A stretch of DNA of 64,000 nucleotides from Affinirhizobium straminoryzae (GTDB lineage Bacteria > Pseudomonadota > Alphaproteobacteria > Rhizobiales > Rhizobiaceae): the NCBI RefSeq assembly GCF_007004135.1, contig NZ_VJMG01000029.1, positions 1 to 64,000 on the forward strand, in the 5' to 3' direction. Position 1 is the first letter of the stretch; every line of letters starts with the position of its first letter. This document shows, one piece after another, positions 17,944-27,248 of the stretch. Below the pieces are notes generated by a model. The model worked only from the letters and a program-made list of their open reading frames with translations. It did no database searches and was not told the origin of the DNA. A program made the translations under genes and the position numbers.

Positions 17944-18140
17944 CAGGTCCGCTCCCCTGCCCGGAGGTTTTGAGGCGCCAGGCCATCATGCCGTCCTGAC
18001 CGCGGCATCAGCGTATCAAGCCGTTGATCGCTTTCCTCACAATCTGCCGCCTCACCGTCAGACGGGATAGCGGCCGTGCCGCTCTGCGCCAGATGGCGGG
18101 CAAGATCATATGGGCCGGTCATTGGAGGTGTTGCGTTCAT
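17943..18140 (-). CDS. small hypothetical protein coupled to the LuxR gene
   Basis: Open frame of 65 aa (MNATPPMTGPYDLARHLAQS...) whose stop shares one base with the LuxR-type start. It contains TGPYDLARHL near the start and an acidic middle, with no recognisable domain, signal peptide or membrane segment. The one-base overlap and lack of another start for the regulator favour a real coupled gene, but the reading could be chance. The ribosome binding site is weak. A longer version could begin at 18170. Confidence 0.4.
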   Translation of the reverse strand: MNATPPMTGPYDLARHLAQSGTAAIPSDGEAADCEESDQRLDTLMPRSGRHDGLAPQNLRAGERT

Positions 18141-18545
18141 GCCTGACGACATCCGGGAAGAGCAAGGCACTACGTATAATGCTAAAGTAATTGCCTTTTC
18201 TAGCGAAAGTTTTCGGCTGATATAACGAAGTGTAATGTGCCTGGTGTATAACTCCTTGGTTGACGGCCCGCGTGTCCTTGTCCGCTATCACTGCCGTGGA
18301 GGCCATACTCCTTTTCTCTCAGTCACTTGCTGGTGCGGCGTTCCGCATCGAGGCTCGCAAGGTGTGCTGAACCGGCGATTTTCCGTCTCGAAGTTTTGAT
18401 TCCGATCAATCGTCACCTTGTTCTCCTCGATTACAGCTGAGGCCAATGAACGCTGCAGAAAGTCGATCGGGACGGCATGGCATCAAGCCCCTGTGCGGTT
18501 TCAGACGGCTTGAAAGTTGACGCGCGCTACGCTTCGGAGAGCGAT
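18141..18545. other. divergent intergenic region upstream of LuxR/small ORF and exporter operon
   Basis: About 400 bp with no supported gene. The left part is AT-rich and probably holds the promoter of the small ORF and LuxR gene. The right part holds a perfect FNR/FixK-type palindrome (18396-18409). A frame open from 18477 reads into the HlyD gene but lacks family similarity before 18546. Confidence 0.6.
18396..18409. promoter_or_regulatory. FNR/FixK/FnrN-type box TTGATTCCGATCAA
   Basis: Exact match to the TTGAT-N4-ATCAA consensus recognised by FNR-family regulators (FixK, FnrN, Anr), centred about 143 bases before the HlyD-like start. It suggests oxygen-responsive expression of the exporter operon; chance occurrence of the 10 fixed bases in 64 kb is low (well under one expected). 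Confidence 0.6.
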
Positions 18546-19613
18546 ATGAACAACAGGATCACGCGCTGGATTCCCCTTGCCATCGTCGCGGCTGCGGCAG
18601 TCGGGGGCTATTACGCATGGATGCGCTTCGAGAAGTCCGATCTGCCGCCCGGTATCGCCTCCGGCAATGGCCGGATCGAAGCGACCGAGGTGGATGTCTC
18701 CACCAAGACGGCCGGACGAATTCGCGACATTCTGGCGCAGGAAGGCGATTTTGTGCGGCCCGGTGACGTTCTTGCCAGGATGGATACGCTTCAGCTTGAG
18801 GCGCAGCGCCGTCAGGCGGAAGCAACGCTGAGCCAGGCGCTGATCGGTGTCGATACCGCCAGAAGCACGGTCACGCAGCGGCAGGCGGAGCGTGAAGCCG
18901 CTGCGGCCACGGTTGCGCAGCGCGAGGCTTCCTTCGACGGTGCTCAACGCAAGCTGACGCGATCCGAGCAACTCGCTTCCTCCAATGTCACCACCCAGCA
19001 GGTTCTGGATGACGACCGTTCCAATGCGGAATCCGCGCGGGCGGCGGTGGCGGCCGCAAAGGCGCAGGTGGCAGCCTCGGATGCGGCGATCAGCACCGCG
19101 AAGGCTCAGGTCATCCATCAGGAAGCCGCGGTGGAAGCTGCGCGAGCCTCTGTCGCCAGCATCGAGGCCGACCTTGATGACAGCACGTTGAAGGCCGTGC
19201 GACCCGGTCGGGTCCAGTACCGGGTGGCGGAGCCGGGTGAAGTGCTGGCGGCTGGTGGTCGGGTGCTCAATCTGGTCGATCTCAGTGATGTCTACATGAC
19301 CTTTTTCCTGCCGACCGCAGCAGCCGGCCGCGTCGCCATCGGCACAGATGTGCGCATCGTGCTGGATGCTGCGCCGCAATTTGCCATTCCTGCCAAGGTC
19401 GCCTTCGTGGCCGATGTCGCTCAGTTCACGCCGAAGACGGTGGAGACGGAGGAAGAACGCCAGAAACTGATGTTCCGCATCAAGGCGCGCATCCCGCAGG
19501 CGCTTCTGGAAAAATACATCCAGCAGGTAAAGACCGGCCTTCCGGGCATGGCCTATGTCAGGCTTGATGCCAACGCTGCCTGGCCCGCCACGCTGCCGGG
19601 TGTCGTGCAATGA
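18546..19613 (+). CDS. yhiI: HlyD-family membrane fusion protein (YhiI-like)
   Basis: 355-aa periplasmic adaptor anchored by one N-terminal helix ([18 protein letters not shown] near residues 9-26). A biotinyl-lipoyl-like half ([29 protein letters not shown]) and a long Ala/Gln-rich coiled coil (about residues 80-210) precede the second lipoyl half and beta-barrel domain. It would link the inner-membrane exporter to an outer-membrane channel. Start at 18546, by similarity to the family N-terminus. The stop overlaps the next gene by 4 bases. Confidence 0.9.
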   Translation: MNNRITRWIPLAIVAAAAVGGYYAWMRFEKSDLPPGIASGNGRIEATEVDVSTKTAGRIRDILAQEGDFVRPGDVLARMDTLQLEAQRRQAEATLSQALIGVDTARSTVTQRQAEREAAAATVAQREASFDGAQRKLTRSEQLASSNVTTQQVLDDDRSNAESARAAVAAAKAQVAASDAAISTAKAQVIHQEAAVEAARASVASIEADLDDSTLKAVRPGRVQYRVAEPGEVLAAGGRVLNLVDLSDVYMTFFLPTAAAGRVAIGTDVRIVLDAAPQFAIPAKVAFVADVAQFTPKTVETEEERQKLMFRIKARIPQALLEKYIQQVKTGLPGMAYVRLDANAAWPATLPGVVQ

Positions 19614-22384
19614 CGCTGGCGCCGCAACATGCTGCACTCGCCGCGCCGGTCGCCAGCCTGCAGGGGGTGAGCCACCGGCATGGAAAGACGCTGGCACTCG
19701 ATGGTGTCCGTCTCGATATTCCCTCTGGCTGCATGGTGGGCGTCATCGGGCCGGACGGGGTGGGGAAATCAACGCTCCTGTCGCTGCTGTCAGGTGTGCA
19801 GGTTGTCCAGTCCGGACGCATCCGGGTTCTCGGGGGGGACATCGCCGAGCGCGGGCATCGGGATATGGTCTGCCCCCGTATTGCCTATATGCCGCAGGGG
19901 CTGGGCAAGAACCTCTACCCCACGCTTTCCGTCACCGAGAATGTCGATTTCTTTGCCCGCCTCTTCGGACAGGACAGAGAAGAGCGCAGCGAGCGGATCA
20001 GCGCACTGTTGCAGCGCACCGGACTTTCGCCTTTCCCGGATCGTCCCGCAGGCAAGTTGTCGGGCGGGATGAAGCAGAAACTCGGTCTTTGCTGCGCCCT
20101 GGTGCATGATCCGGATCTGTTGATCCTTGATGAGCCGACCACGGGCGTCGATCCCCTGTCGCGGCGGCAGTTCTGGGAACTGATCGAAGACATCCGTCGC
20201 GAGCGCGCCGGTATGAGCGTGATCGTCGCCACGGCCTACATGGAGGAGGCCGAGCGCTTCGACTGGCTCGTGGCGATGGACGGAGGAAAGATTCTGGCCA
20301 CCGGTACGCCGGCGGAGTTGCGGGCGCGCACCGGCACCGACAATCTGGATTCAGCCTTCATCGCCCTTCTGCCCGAGGACAAGCGCAAGGGGCACACAGA
20401 CCTCGAGATCCCGCCACCTGCAGACAACCAGGGCACCGACGACGAGGTGGCAATCGAGGCCGAGCATCTGACGATGCGGTTTGGTGATTTCAAGGCCGTC
20501 GATGATGTGAGTTTCCGCATCCGGCGGGGTGAAATCTTCGGCTTTCTCGGTTCGAACGGCTGCGGCAAGACGACGACGATGAAGATGCTGACGGGGCTGC
20601 TTGCGGCAACGGAGGGAACCGCAAGCCTTTTTGGTAGTCCGGTCGATCCCAAGGATATCGATGTCCGCCGTCGCATCGGTTACATGAGCCAGGCCTTTTC
20701 GCTCTACTCGGAGCTGACCGTTCGCCAGAACCTCGATCTGCATGCGCGCCTGTTTCGCATGGCGCCGGACAGGATCGACCAGCGCATCGAGGAGATGCTG
20801 CATCGGTTCGGACTGGCCGATGTGGTCCACAGCCTGCCGGACGCGCTGCCGCTCGGCATACGCCAGCGCCTGTCCCTTGCCGTCGCGATGATCCACGCGC
20901 CGGATATCCTGATCCTCGATGAGCCAACGTCGGGTGTCGATCCGGTTGCGCGCGACAGTTTCTGGCAGATCCTCGCGGATCTCTCGCGCAAGGACAGGGT
21001 CACGATTTTCGTCTCGACGCATTTCATGAACGAAGCCCAGTTGTGCGACCGGATTTCCCTGATGCACGCAGGAAAGGTTCTGGTCAGCGATACGCCGGCG
21101 GCGATCGTTGAAAGGCGCGGTGCGGACAATCTGGAAGCCGCCTTCATCGCCTATCTGGAAGATGCGATGGGCGCGGCAAGCAATCGGCCGGCGGAGCAGA
21201 TTGCTGCTGATCCCGCTCCGGCACCACAGGAGGCACCGGTGCTTCGCCGGAGCGCTTTTGATCTCAGGCGCATGTTTGCCTATACGCAGCGCGAGACGCT
21301 GGAACTCCGCCGCGATCCGATCCGCGCCACGCTTGCCATTCTCGGCAGCGTGATCCTGATGTTCGTGATTGGATACGGCATCAATCTGGACGTCGATAAT
21401 CTGACCTTCGCCGTCCTCGACCGGGATGATACCGCGTTCAGCCATGATTATGCGCTGCAGATCGCGGGATCGCGCTATTTCATCGAGAAGCCACCGATCC
21501 GTGACTATCAGGATCTCGATCGGCGCATGCGCAGCGGTGAATTGAGCCTGGCGATCGAGATACCGCCGGGGTTCGGACGCGATGTCGAGCGTGGGCGGGG
21601 CAGTGCCCAGATTGCAGCGTGGATCGACGGCGCCATGCCGACGCGCGCCGAGACGGTGCAGGGCTATGTCCAGGGTATTCACGCTGCCTGGCTTCAGGAA
21701 AAGGCACGCGCGCTTTACGGGGAATCCGCGAGCCGCGGCAGCTTTCAACTGGCCATCCGTTATCGCTACAATCCGGGCGTCGAAAGTCTGGTTGCCATGG
21801 TTCCGGCGGTCATTCCACTGCTATTGATGATGATTCCTGCCATGCTGGCCGCACTCAGCGTGGTGCGCGAGAAGGAGCTCGGGTCGATCATCAATTTCTA
21901 TGCGACGCCTGTCAGTCGACTTGAATTCCTGCTCGGCAAGCAGATTCCCTATGTCGCGCTGGCGATGATCAACTTCGGGATGCTCGTCGCCTTTGCGGTG
22001 ATGGTGTTCAGAGTGCCGCTGACCGGTAGCTTCCTGACGCTCGCTCTGGCGGCGCTGATCTACGTGATCAGCGCAACTGGCCTCGGCCTGCTGATCTCCA
22101 GCTTCATTCGCTCGCAGATCGCGGCCATCTTCGCGACCGCTCTCATCACGCTCATCCCGGCAGTGCAGTATTCCGGCATGATCGACCCGGTCTCGTCCCT
22201 GCAAGGGGCCGGCGCCGTGATCGGGCAGATCTATCCGACGAGCTATTTCGTCACCATTTCGCGCGGCACCTTTTCCAAGGGCCTCGCCTTCGGGGATCTG
22301 ATCGGCTCCTTCATCCCGCTTCTGTGCGCCGTGCCGGTTCTTCTTGGCCTTGGCACCCTCTTTCTCAAGAAACAGGCGAGCTGA
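19610..22384 (+). CDS. rbbA: ABC-ABC-ABC2 permease fusion exporter (RbbA/YhiH-like)
   Basis: 924-aa protein with two ATP-binding domains followed by an ABC-2 permease. First Walker A GPDGVGKS near residue 46 (Asp for the usual Asn), signature LSGGMKQK, Walker [13 protein letters not shown]. Second Walker A GSNGCGKT near 318, signature replaced by [12 protein letters not shown], Walker [12 protein letters not shown]. The permease half from about residue 550 has one helix ([19 protein letters not shown]), a large external domain, then five helices. The architecture and length match E. coli RbbA/YhiH (about 911 aa), originally described as ribosome-associated but organised like a drug exporter. 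Confidence 0.92.
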   Translation: MTLAPQHAALAAPVASLQGVSHRHGKTLALDGVRLDIPSGCMVGVIGPDGVGKSTLLSLLSGVQVVQSGRIRVLGGDIAERGHRDMVCPRIAYMPQGLGKNLYPTLSVTENVDFFARLFGQDREERSERISALLQRTGLSPFPDRPAGKLSGGMKQKLGLCCALVHDPDLLILDEPTTGVDPLSRRQFWELIEDIRRERAGMSVIVATAYMEEAERFDWLVAMDGGKILATGTPAELRARTGTDNLDSAFIALLPEDKRKGHTDLEIPPPADNQGTDDEVAIEAEHLTMRFGDFKAVDDVSFRIRRGEIFGFLGSNGCGKTTTMKMLTGLLAATEGTASLFGSPVDPKDIDVRRRIGYMSQAFSLYSELTVRQNLDLHARLFRMAPDRIDQRIEEMLHRFGLADVVHSLPDALPLGIRQRLSLAVAMIHAPDILILDEPTSGVDPVARDSFWQILADLSRKDRVTIFVSTHFMNEAQLCDRISLMHAGKVLVSDTPAAIVERRGADNLEAAFIAYLEDAMGAASNRPAEQIAADPAPAPQEAPVLRRSAFDLRRMFAYTQRETLELRRDPIRATLAILGSVILMFVIGYGINLDVDNLTFAVLDRDDTAFSHDYALQIAGSRYFIEKPPIRDYQDLDRRMRSGELSLAIEIPPGFGRDVERGRGSAQIAAWIDGAMPTRAETVQGYVQGIHAAWLQEKARALYGESASRGSFQLAIRYRYNPGVESLVAMVPAVIPLLLMMIPAMLAALSVVREKELGSIINFYATPVSRLEFLLGKQIPYVALAMINFGMLVAFAVMVFRVPLTGSFLTLALAALIYVISATGLGLLISSFIRSQIAAIFATALITLIPAVQYSGMIDPVSSLQGAGAVIGQIYPTSYFVTISRGTFSKGLAFGDLIGSFIPLLCAVPVLLGLGTLFLKKQAS

Positions 22385-22387
22385 ACC

Positions 22388-23500
22388 ATGCGCGCGGCCA
22401 ATGTTCTTCAACTCGGCATCAAGGAACTGCGTGGCCTGCTGCGCGACCCCGTGATGCTCATCCTCATCGTCTATTCCTTCACGCTGTCGATCTACGCCGC
22501 TTCGACGGCCATGCCCGAAAACCTCAACCACGCCGCGATCGCCGTGGTGGATGAGGACCAGTCGCCCGTTTCATCCCGCATCATCACCGCATTCACCCCG
22601 CCCTACTTCGTCGTGCCGAAACTTGTCACGCAGCAGGAAATGGACCGGCGGATGGATTCCGGTCTCGAGACCTTCGTTCTCGACATTCCCCCCAATTTCC
22701 AGAGGGATCTGCTGGCCGGACGCTCTCCCACCATCCAGCTCAACGTGGATGCAACGCGCATGACGCAGGCCTTTACCGGCGGCGGTTATGTGCAGTCGAT
22801 CGTGTCTGGAGAAGTGAGCGAGTTTCTGGACGGCTATCGGGGCGCGAGCGCAAGCCCCGTCGATCTCGTCCTGCGCGCCCGTTTCAACCAGCAGCTCGAC
22901 AAGGGCTGGTTCGGCGCGGTCAACGAGGTGATCCAGTCGGTCACCATGCTGTCGATCATCCTGACGGGGGCGGCGCTCATCCGCGAACGCGAACACGGCA
23001 CGATCGAGCACCTTCTGGCCATGCCGGTGACACCGACCGAAATCATGCTCGGCAAGGTCTGGTCGATGGGCCTCGTTGTGCTTCTCGCCACCATCTTTTC
23101 CCTCGTTGTCGTGGTTCAGGGCTGGCTTGCTGTTCCGATCCAGGGTTCGCTGCTTCTGTTTATGGCGGCGGCCGTGCTGCAATTGTTCGCCACCACCTGC
23201 ATGGGGATCTTTCTCGCCACAGTGGCCGGTTCCATGCCACAGTTCGGTCTGCTCATGATGCTGATCCTCTTGCCGCTGGAGGTTCTATCGGGAGGGATGA
23301 CACCGCGCGAAAGCATGCCGCAGATCATTCAGGACATCATGCTGGCGGCGCCGAACACGCATTTCGTCATTCTCGCCCAGTCCGTGCTCTTCCGCGGTGC
23401 CGGCCTGTCCGTCGTCTGGCCACAGTTCCTGGCGCTCGCCGTCATCGGCAGCCTGCTGTTTGTCTTTTCACTCCGCCGCTTCCGCAAATTCCTGCGGTAA
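22388..23500 (+). CDS. yhhJ: ABC-2 type exporter permease (YhhJ-like)
   Basis: 370-aa ABC-2 permease with one N-terminal helix (DPVMLILIVYSFTLSIYAAST), a large periplasmic domain (about residues 50-180) and five C-terminal helices. EREHGTIEHLLAMPVTPTEIMLGK is the conserved cytoplasmic elbow sequence of the family. It would pair with the permease half of the RbbA-like protein. The yhiI-rbbA-yhhJ order is the same as in enterobacteria. Its last 33 bases overlap the convergent glycosyltransferase gene. Confidence 0.9.
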   Translation: MRAANVLQLGIKELRGLLRDPVMLILIVYSFTLSIYAASTAMPENLNHAAIAVVDEDQSPVSSRIITAFTPPYFVVPKLVTQQEMDRRMDSGLETFVLDIPPNFQRDLLAGRSPTIQLNVDATRMTQAFTGGGYVQSIVSGEVSEFLDGYRGASASPVDLVLRARFNQQLDKGWFGAVNEVIQSVTMLSIILTGAALIREREHGTIEHLLAMPVTPTEIMLGKVWSMGLVVLLATIFSLVVVVQGWLAVPIQGSLLLFMAAAVLQLFATTCMGIFLATVAGSMPQFGLLMMLILLPLEVLSGGMTPRESMPQIIQDIMLAAPNTHFVILAQSVLFRGAGLSVVWPQFLALAVIGSLLFVFSLRRFRKFLR

Positions 23501-24328
23501 TCCTTGCCGGGCAAACGGGTCTGGAGCGCGGTGCTGCAGCAGATAGCTCGTGCGGTGGCGGTCATACTGTCGCCGTGTGTGCCAGTCCCGATGCAATGTC
23601 AGCAGAATGCCTTTCAGAGAGCGCAGGAAATTCCGCTTGCGTGCACCTGTCCGCTCCACATCCAGAAGGCTTCCGCCGAGATCCATGGCAGCTTCGCGGA
23701 TCGGATTGCCGGGAATGGACCAGATATCGAGGCCGAACTCCCAGAAGAATTTGATATCCTCGTCGACGACGCGGAAGATGTGTTTGCGTGACAAGAGCAA
23801 TTCGGCCCCCTCGCGGGACAGGAGGTATCCGACAAGGCCGGCACGGGTTCTCTTCCACTTGACGAGTGGCAGGCCGGCGATCTCCACCGATATGCCTTCG
23901 TGGCGGGATCGGTCTCGCGGGAAGTCGAAGAGCTTGATCATGTGTCGACCATCGGCCAGCAGTGCCGATGCTTCTGCCACTGCCCTGTGCACCACAGCCG
24001 GATCATGAAAACGAAAATCGTCTTCGAGCAAAAGGGCATGGTCCCAGTTCTCCGCCAGCAGGCGTTGCCATCCAAGCCGGTGGGTCGCATAGGCGGCCAT
24101 TTCGCCACGTGTCGGCATATGCTTGCACCATAAGGCCGCCTTGCGTGTGTCGAAGAGGTGATCGACCTCGGTATCTGTGCCGACGAAGCCGTGGGCCAGA
24201 TGGACCTGATGTGGTGGGAACAAGGTAGCGGCTTCCGCAAGAGCACTCCTCATCCGTTCCGCCGGCGACCGGCTGCACGTGAGGATGATGACTCCGGTTC
24301 GCACCTGGTGCTCTGGGTCATGATGCAT
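23468..24328 (-). CDS. family 25 glycosyltransferase
   Basis: 286-aa cytoplasmic enzyme resembling GT25 (LOS/LPS beta-galactosyltransferase type). Motifs: VIILTCSRSPAERM near residues 13-26, GEMAAYATHRLGWQRLLAENWDHALLLEDDFRF near 78-110 (the EDD element binds the nucleotide sugar-metal complex), and LFDFPRDRS later. Likely adds a sugar to a surface polysaccharide or LPS. It overlaps the upstream glycosyltransferase gene by 11 bases, so the two are co-expressed, and overlaps the exporter gene tail-to-tail. Confidence 0.82.
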   Translation of the reverse strand: MHHDPEHQVRTGVIILTCSRSPAERMRSALAEAATLFPPHQVHLAHGFVGTDTEVDHLFDTRKAALWCKHMPTRGEMAAYATHRLGWQRLLAENWDHALLLEDDFRFHDPAVVHRAVAEASALLADGRHMIKLFDFPRDRSRHEGISVEIAGLPLVKWKRTRAGLVGYLLSREGAELLLSRKHIFRVVDEDIKFFWEFGLDIWSIPGNPIREAAMDLGGSLLDVERTGARKRNFLRSLKGILLTLHRDWHTRRQYDRHRTSYLLQHRAPDPFARQGLPQEFAEAAE

Positions 24329-25919
24329 CGTGGACAGCCTGTATCTGAGGAAGACCGATTGGGGTCACGCCAAGGTCGCGCGCCAGTTGACCAAATGCCT
24401 CTGTCTCGAGAAGGTCGCGATATGGGATTTCCGGGAACATCACGCCTGCCCGGTGCACGTCACCATGGACCAGAAGCACGGTGCCGCCGACACCGTGCAG
24501 CGGTACCGCATCAAGATAGCGCAGGTCGTGAAGATGGCGCCTCACCCAGTAGTGCTCTGGAGGTTGCAGGATGCCGCCATTGATATGGCGGTAATACTCG
24601 TGATCAGGCGGTTCGCCGACGTCGAGGAAGGCATTCAGGTCATAGCTTGGCCCGTCCTGTCGCAGCACGCAGTCCGGTGTCACGATCTTTGCCCGCGCCG
24701 ACAACAGGACATCCAGGAGATGGCGCGGCAATCCGACGACATCCGCATCAAGCCACAGAAACCAGTCTGTGTTCAGCGCGAAGGCCTGCCGCAAAAGGTC
24801 GTTGCGCGCACGGGCAAGACCGGCACGTCTGTGAAACTGGTAGACCCTGCGCCATCGCCTTGACCGGGGGACGTGGGGTGCGTTGCGATCCGTGCGGACC
24901 GTGGCGATGCTGGCGAACGAGCCGGCATGGTCCCGAATCAGGCCCGCAATCACCGAAGCGGTGTCGTCGGTGCTGTCGCCTTCGCCGTAAAGCACATGCA
25001 GGCGATCCTTTGGGTAGTCGAGGCCGAGGATCTGCTCCATGTTGCGGACAAGGGTGTCTGCACCGTTGCGTACCGGGATGAGAATGGCGACCTTCGGAGG
25101 TTCCGATGCGTCAGGCAGCGGACGTTGGAGGAGATCGATCGCGACGTGCTGCTGGGCGTCGACAAGGGAAAGCCTCGGGCTGTACAGGCGATGCCGCAGC
25201 TTTCGGAACTTGGTCACGGTGCGGCGGATGACGTTCGGTGGCGTTTCACGAAACCAGCTGCCGTTCCAGAAGTGCTCCGAAAATCGTCTATCCTTCCAGG
25301 CACCGCGTCGATCGCAGCTGCTCACATCTCCGGTCTCTGCAAACAGGTGGGAAGAATGCAGGGCGAAGGCGTCCGTGTCAGGCCACTGAAGCACGGCGGC
25401 GGTTAGAAGCAGTGGGCCTGTGGTCTCCAGCACGTCGCCGTCCCGACGGGGATACATACGGACGCAAAGTTCGATGAGCGTGTCCCAGAAAGGATGGCCA
25501 GCGGGACTTGCCATGGTGCCGTTGAAGAGCAGGAACGGTAGCCCTCGGCGGGTGGCGTGGTGTTGGCGATCCCGCGGCTCCTCGCACAGGACGATACGGT
25601 GGGTGCCGGCGAGTGGTTCCAGCGGAGCAAGACAACGCGTATCGATATCGGCGTAAACGCCGCCGAAACGCTTCAGCAGGCAATAACGGGCAAGATCAGC
25701 GCGTTGCACCGGACGGCTGTAGCCGTCGAAGAACGTCAGCAGGTCCGGAAACTCTTCGGCCATGAAAGATCTGAGCGCCGCGTCGTCCCAAAAACGATAC
25801 TCCCAATCGGGATTCAGCCGTTGCCAACTCTCGGTATCCCCCTTATCCGGAGGCACAGATTTTGTGATCCACGTCTGATGGATGATGCGCGGCACACCTG
25901 GCGGTACGGGCAATGACAT
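24318..25919 (-). CDS. bifunctional glycosyltransferase (DXD-sugar type plus Anp1-like)
   Basis: 533-aa protein with two glycosyltransferase modules. The N-terminal part (about residues 8-260) has IPRIIHQTW-like RIIHQTWITKSVPP and GGVYADIDTRCLAPL, the DXD element of the Gly_transf_sug/OCH1 group. The C-terminal part (about 300-533) has VAILIPVRNGADTLVRNM, RNDLLRQAF and FLWLDADVVGLP, resembling the Anp1/GT62-like fold. The start must be at or before the RIIHQTW motif, so 25919 is the latest possible methionine. It overlaps the divergent GT4 start codon. Probably adds two successive sugars to a surface glycan. Confidence 0.8.
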   Translation of the reverse strand: MSLPVPPGVPRIIHQTWITKSVPPDKGDTESWQRLNPDWEYRFWDDAALRSFMAEEFPDLLTFFDGYSRPVQRADLARYCLLKRFGGVYADIDTRCLAPLEPLAGTHRIVLCEEPRDRQHHATRRGLPFLLFNGTMASPAGHPFWDTLIELCVRMYPRRDGDVLETTGPLLLTAAVLQWPDTDAFALHSSHLFAETGDVSSCDRRGAWKDRRFSEHFWNGSWFRETPPNVIRRTVTKFRKLRHRLYSPRLSLVDAQQHVAIDLLQRPLPDASEPPKVAILIPVRNGADTLVRNMEQILGLDYPKDRLHVLYGEGDSTDDTASVIAGLIRDHAGSFASIATVRTDRNAPHVPRSRRWRRVYQFHRRAGLARARNDLLRQAFALNTDWFLWLDADVVGLPRHLLDVLLSARAKIVTPDCVLRQDGPSYDLNAFLDVGEPPDHEYYRHINGGILQPPEHYWVRRHLHDLRYLDAVPLHGVGGTVLLVHGDVHRAGVMFPEIPYRDLLETEAFGQLARDLGVTPIGLPQIQAVHDAS

Positions 25920-27034
25920 ATTTGCAAGTAATTCTGTCACGAAACGATGATCATGCTTCCGGAAGTGAACTCCGGGACGCGGCGAATTATTCGAACCTAT
26001 CATCGTTTTCCAGCGTAATTCGTTTCTTTCTCAAGAAGAGTGACGGCGCATCCAGTAAAGGTGACTTATCTGCAACAGTTTTACATCTCAAACGCGAAAG
26101 TATCGCGGAGTTGTTGCGCGTCATTGGGGAAACAAATCCGAGAATTCTACTTTTCGAAAGTGTAACTTTGCTGGAGGCTGTCGAGGCCGTGCGTCTGGCC
26201 TATCCTGATCTCCGGATAATCCTCGATTTTCATAACGTCGAATCCCGGCTCTACAGGGATATGCGTCTCGCCCGGTGGCCCGCGCCCCTCCGACCTCTGG
26301 GGGCTGCTCTTTTGCGGCGGCGCACTGAGAAGGCATTGGAAGCGGACAGGCGCGTTGTGGAACATGCGACGGCTGTCTGGGTCTGCTCGGAGGAGGACCG
26401 ACGTCTGGTACACGCCTTTGGTGTCGACCGGCCGGTCTTCGTTGTCCCCAACCCCATCCCGGACTGGTGCCTGTCTGCCAGCGATGGCAATGCCGGTAAC
26501 GGAGGAGACGTCCTTTTTGTCGGGCAGTTGCGCTATGGTCCCAACAAGCTGGCGGTACGCGAACTGGCGACCAGGATCATGCCGAGACTTCAGCGTATGA
26601 GGCCAGACGCTGGCCTGCATGTCTGCGGTCGCAATCCCTCCCGAAAGATGCAGAGACTGCTGGCAGGCACAGGCGCGAAGCTGACCGCCAATCCGCGGGA
26701 TCTGGCTCCGATATATGCTGCGGCCGGCGTCGCGGCCATTCCGCTGCGGCAGGGAGGCGGAACACGGCTGAAGGTGCTGGAAGCTCTGGCGGTCGGCTGC
26801 CCGGTCGTCGCGACGGCTAAGGCTGTGGAGGGCCTTGGTCTCGTTCCGGGCCGGCATTATCTGGCGGCCGAGACGCCCGAGGACTTCGCCGAGATGCTGG
26901 CTCGCGTGCTGGCAGATGCGGGTCTCGCCGCGGATTTACGGGAGGCGGGTCGGACCTTTGTCCTGTCTAACTACGGCGACGGTGTGCGGTGTGAGACGGT
27001 CCGGCAGGCCGTTGTCGCCATGCGGGAGGTCTGA
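25913..27034 (+). CDS. family 4 glycosyltransferase
   Basis: 373-aa GT-B fold enzyme. The N-terminal half has LLFESVTLLEAV and ILDFHNVESRLYRDM; the C-terminal half has VLFVGQLRYGPNKLAVREL, VCGRNPSRKMQRL and the donor-binding IPLRQGGGTRLKVLEALAVGCPVVATAKAVEGL (E in LEALA is the conserved GT4 glutamate). The first 70 codons are noticeably AT-richer than the rest, which hints at a different origin or at embedded control sequences. Its ATG overlaps the ATG of the minus-strand glycosyltransferase. No strong ribosome binding site is visible. Confidence 0.83.
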   Translation: MTYLQVILSRNDDHASGSELRDAANYSNLSSFSSVIRFFLKKSDGASSKGDLSATVLHLKRESIAELLRVIGETNPRILLFESVTLLEAVEAVRLAYPDLRIILDFHNVESRLYRDMRLARWPAPLRPLGAALLRRRTEKALEADRRVVEHATAVWVCSEEDRRLVHAFGVDRPVFVVPNPIPDWCLSASDGNAGNGGDVLFVGQLRYGPNKLAVRELATRIMPRLQRMRPDAGLHVCGRNPSRKMQRLLAGTGAKLTANPRDLAPIYAAAGVAAIPLRQGGGTRLKVLEALAVGCPVVATAKAVEGLGLVPGRHYLAAETPEDFAEMLARVLADAGLAADLREAGRTFVLSNYGDGVRCETVRQAVVAMREV

Positions 27035-27248
27035 CGCTGTACAAGCAGCGACGGGTTGCCGGCCAGCGGCTGCGATACCGCCTGTGCCGGCCTCGTCTGC
27101 CGGCTGATCTGTCATCGAACTGGAAGAAAAACTTCACGATCGCGTCACCGATCCGTGGCCCAGCCATCACAAATGCCCGCTACACCGCCCCCTGATTTCC
27201 GGGGGACAAAAGCCGGAAAGTCATTTTCCGAAACGAGGGCATTTTGCG
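27035..27248 (+). promoter_or_regulatory. ugpB upstream region
   Basis: 214-bp gap between the GT4 gene and ugpB. It contains the Pho-box-like direct repeat listed separately and a GAGGGC sequence about 10 bases before the ugpB start as a weak ribosome binding site. No other gene is visible. Confidence 0.45.
27109..27126 (+). promoter_or_regulatory. Pho-box-like direct repeat upstream of ugpB
   Basis: CTGTCAT, a 4-base spacer, then CTGGAAG: the first half is a perfect PhoB half-site, the second matches only partly. The 11-bp repeat spacing is that of a Pho box. Rhizobial ugp operons are known to be induced under phosphate limitation through PhoB, so the context is right, but the second half-site is weak. 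Confidence 0.4.
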
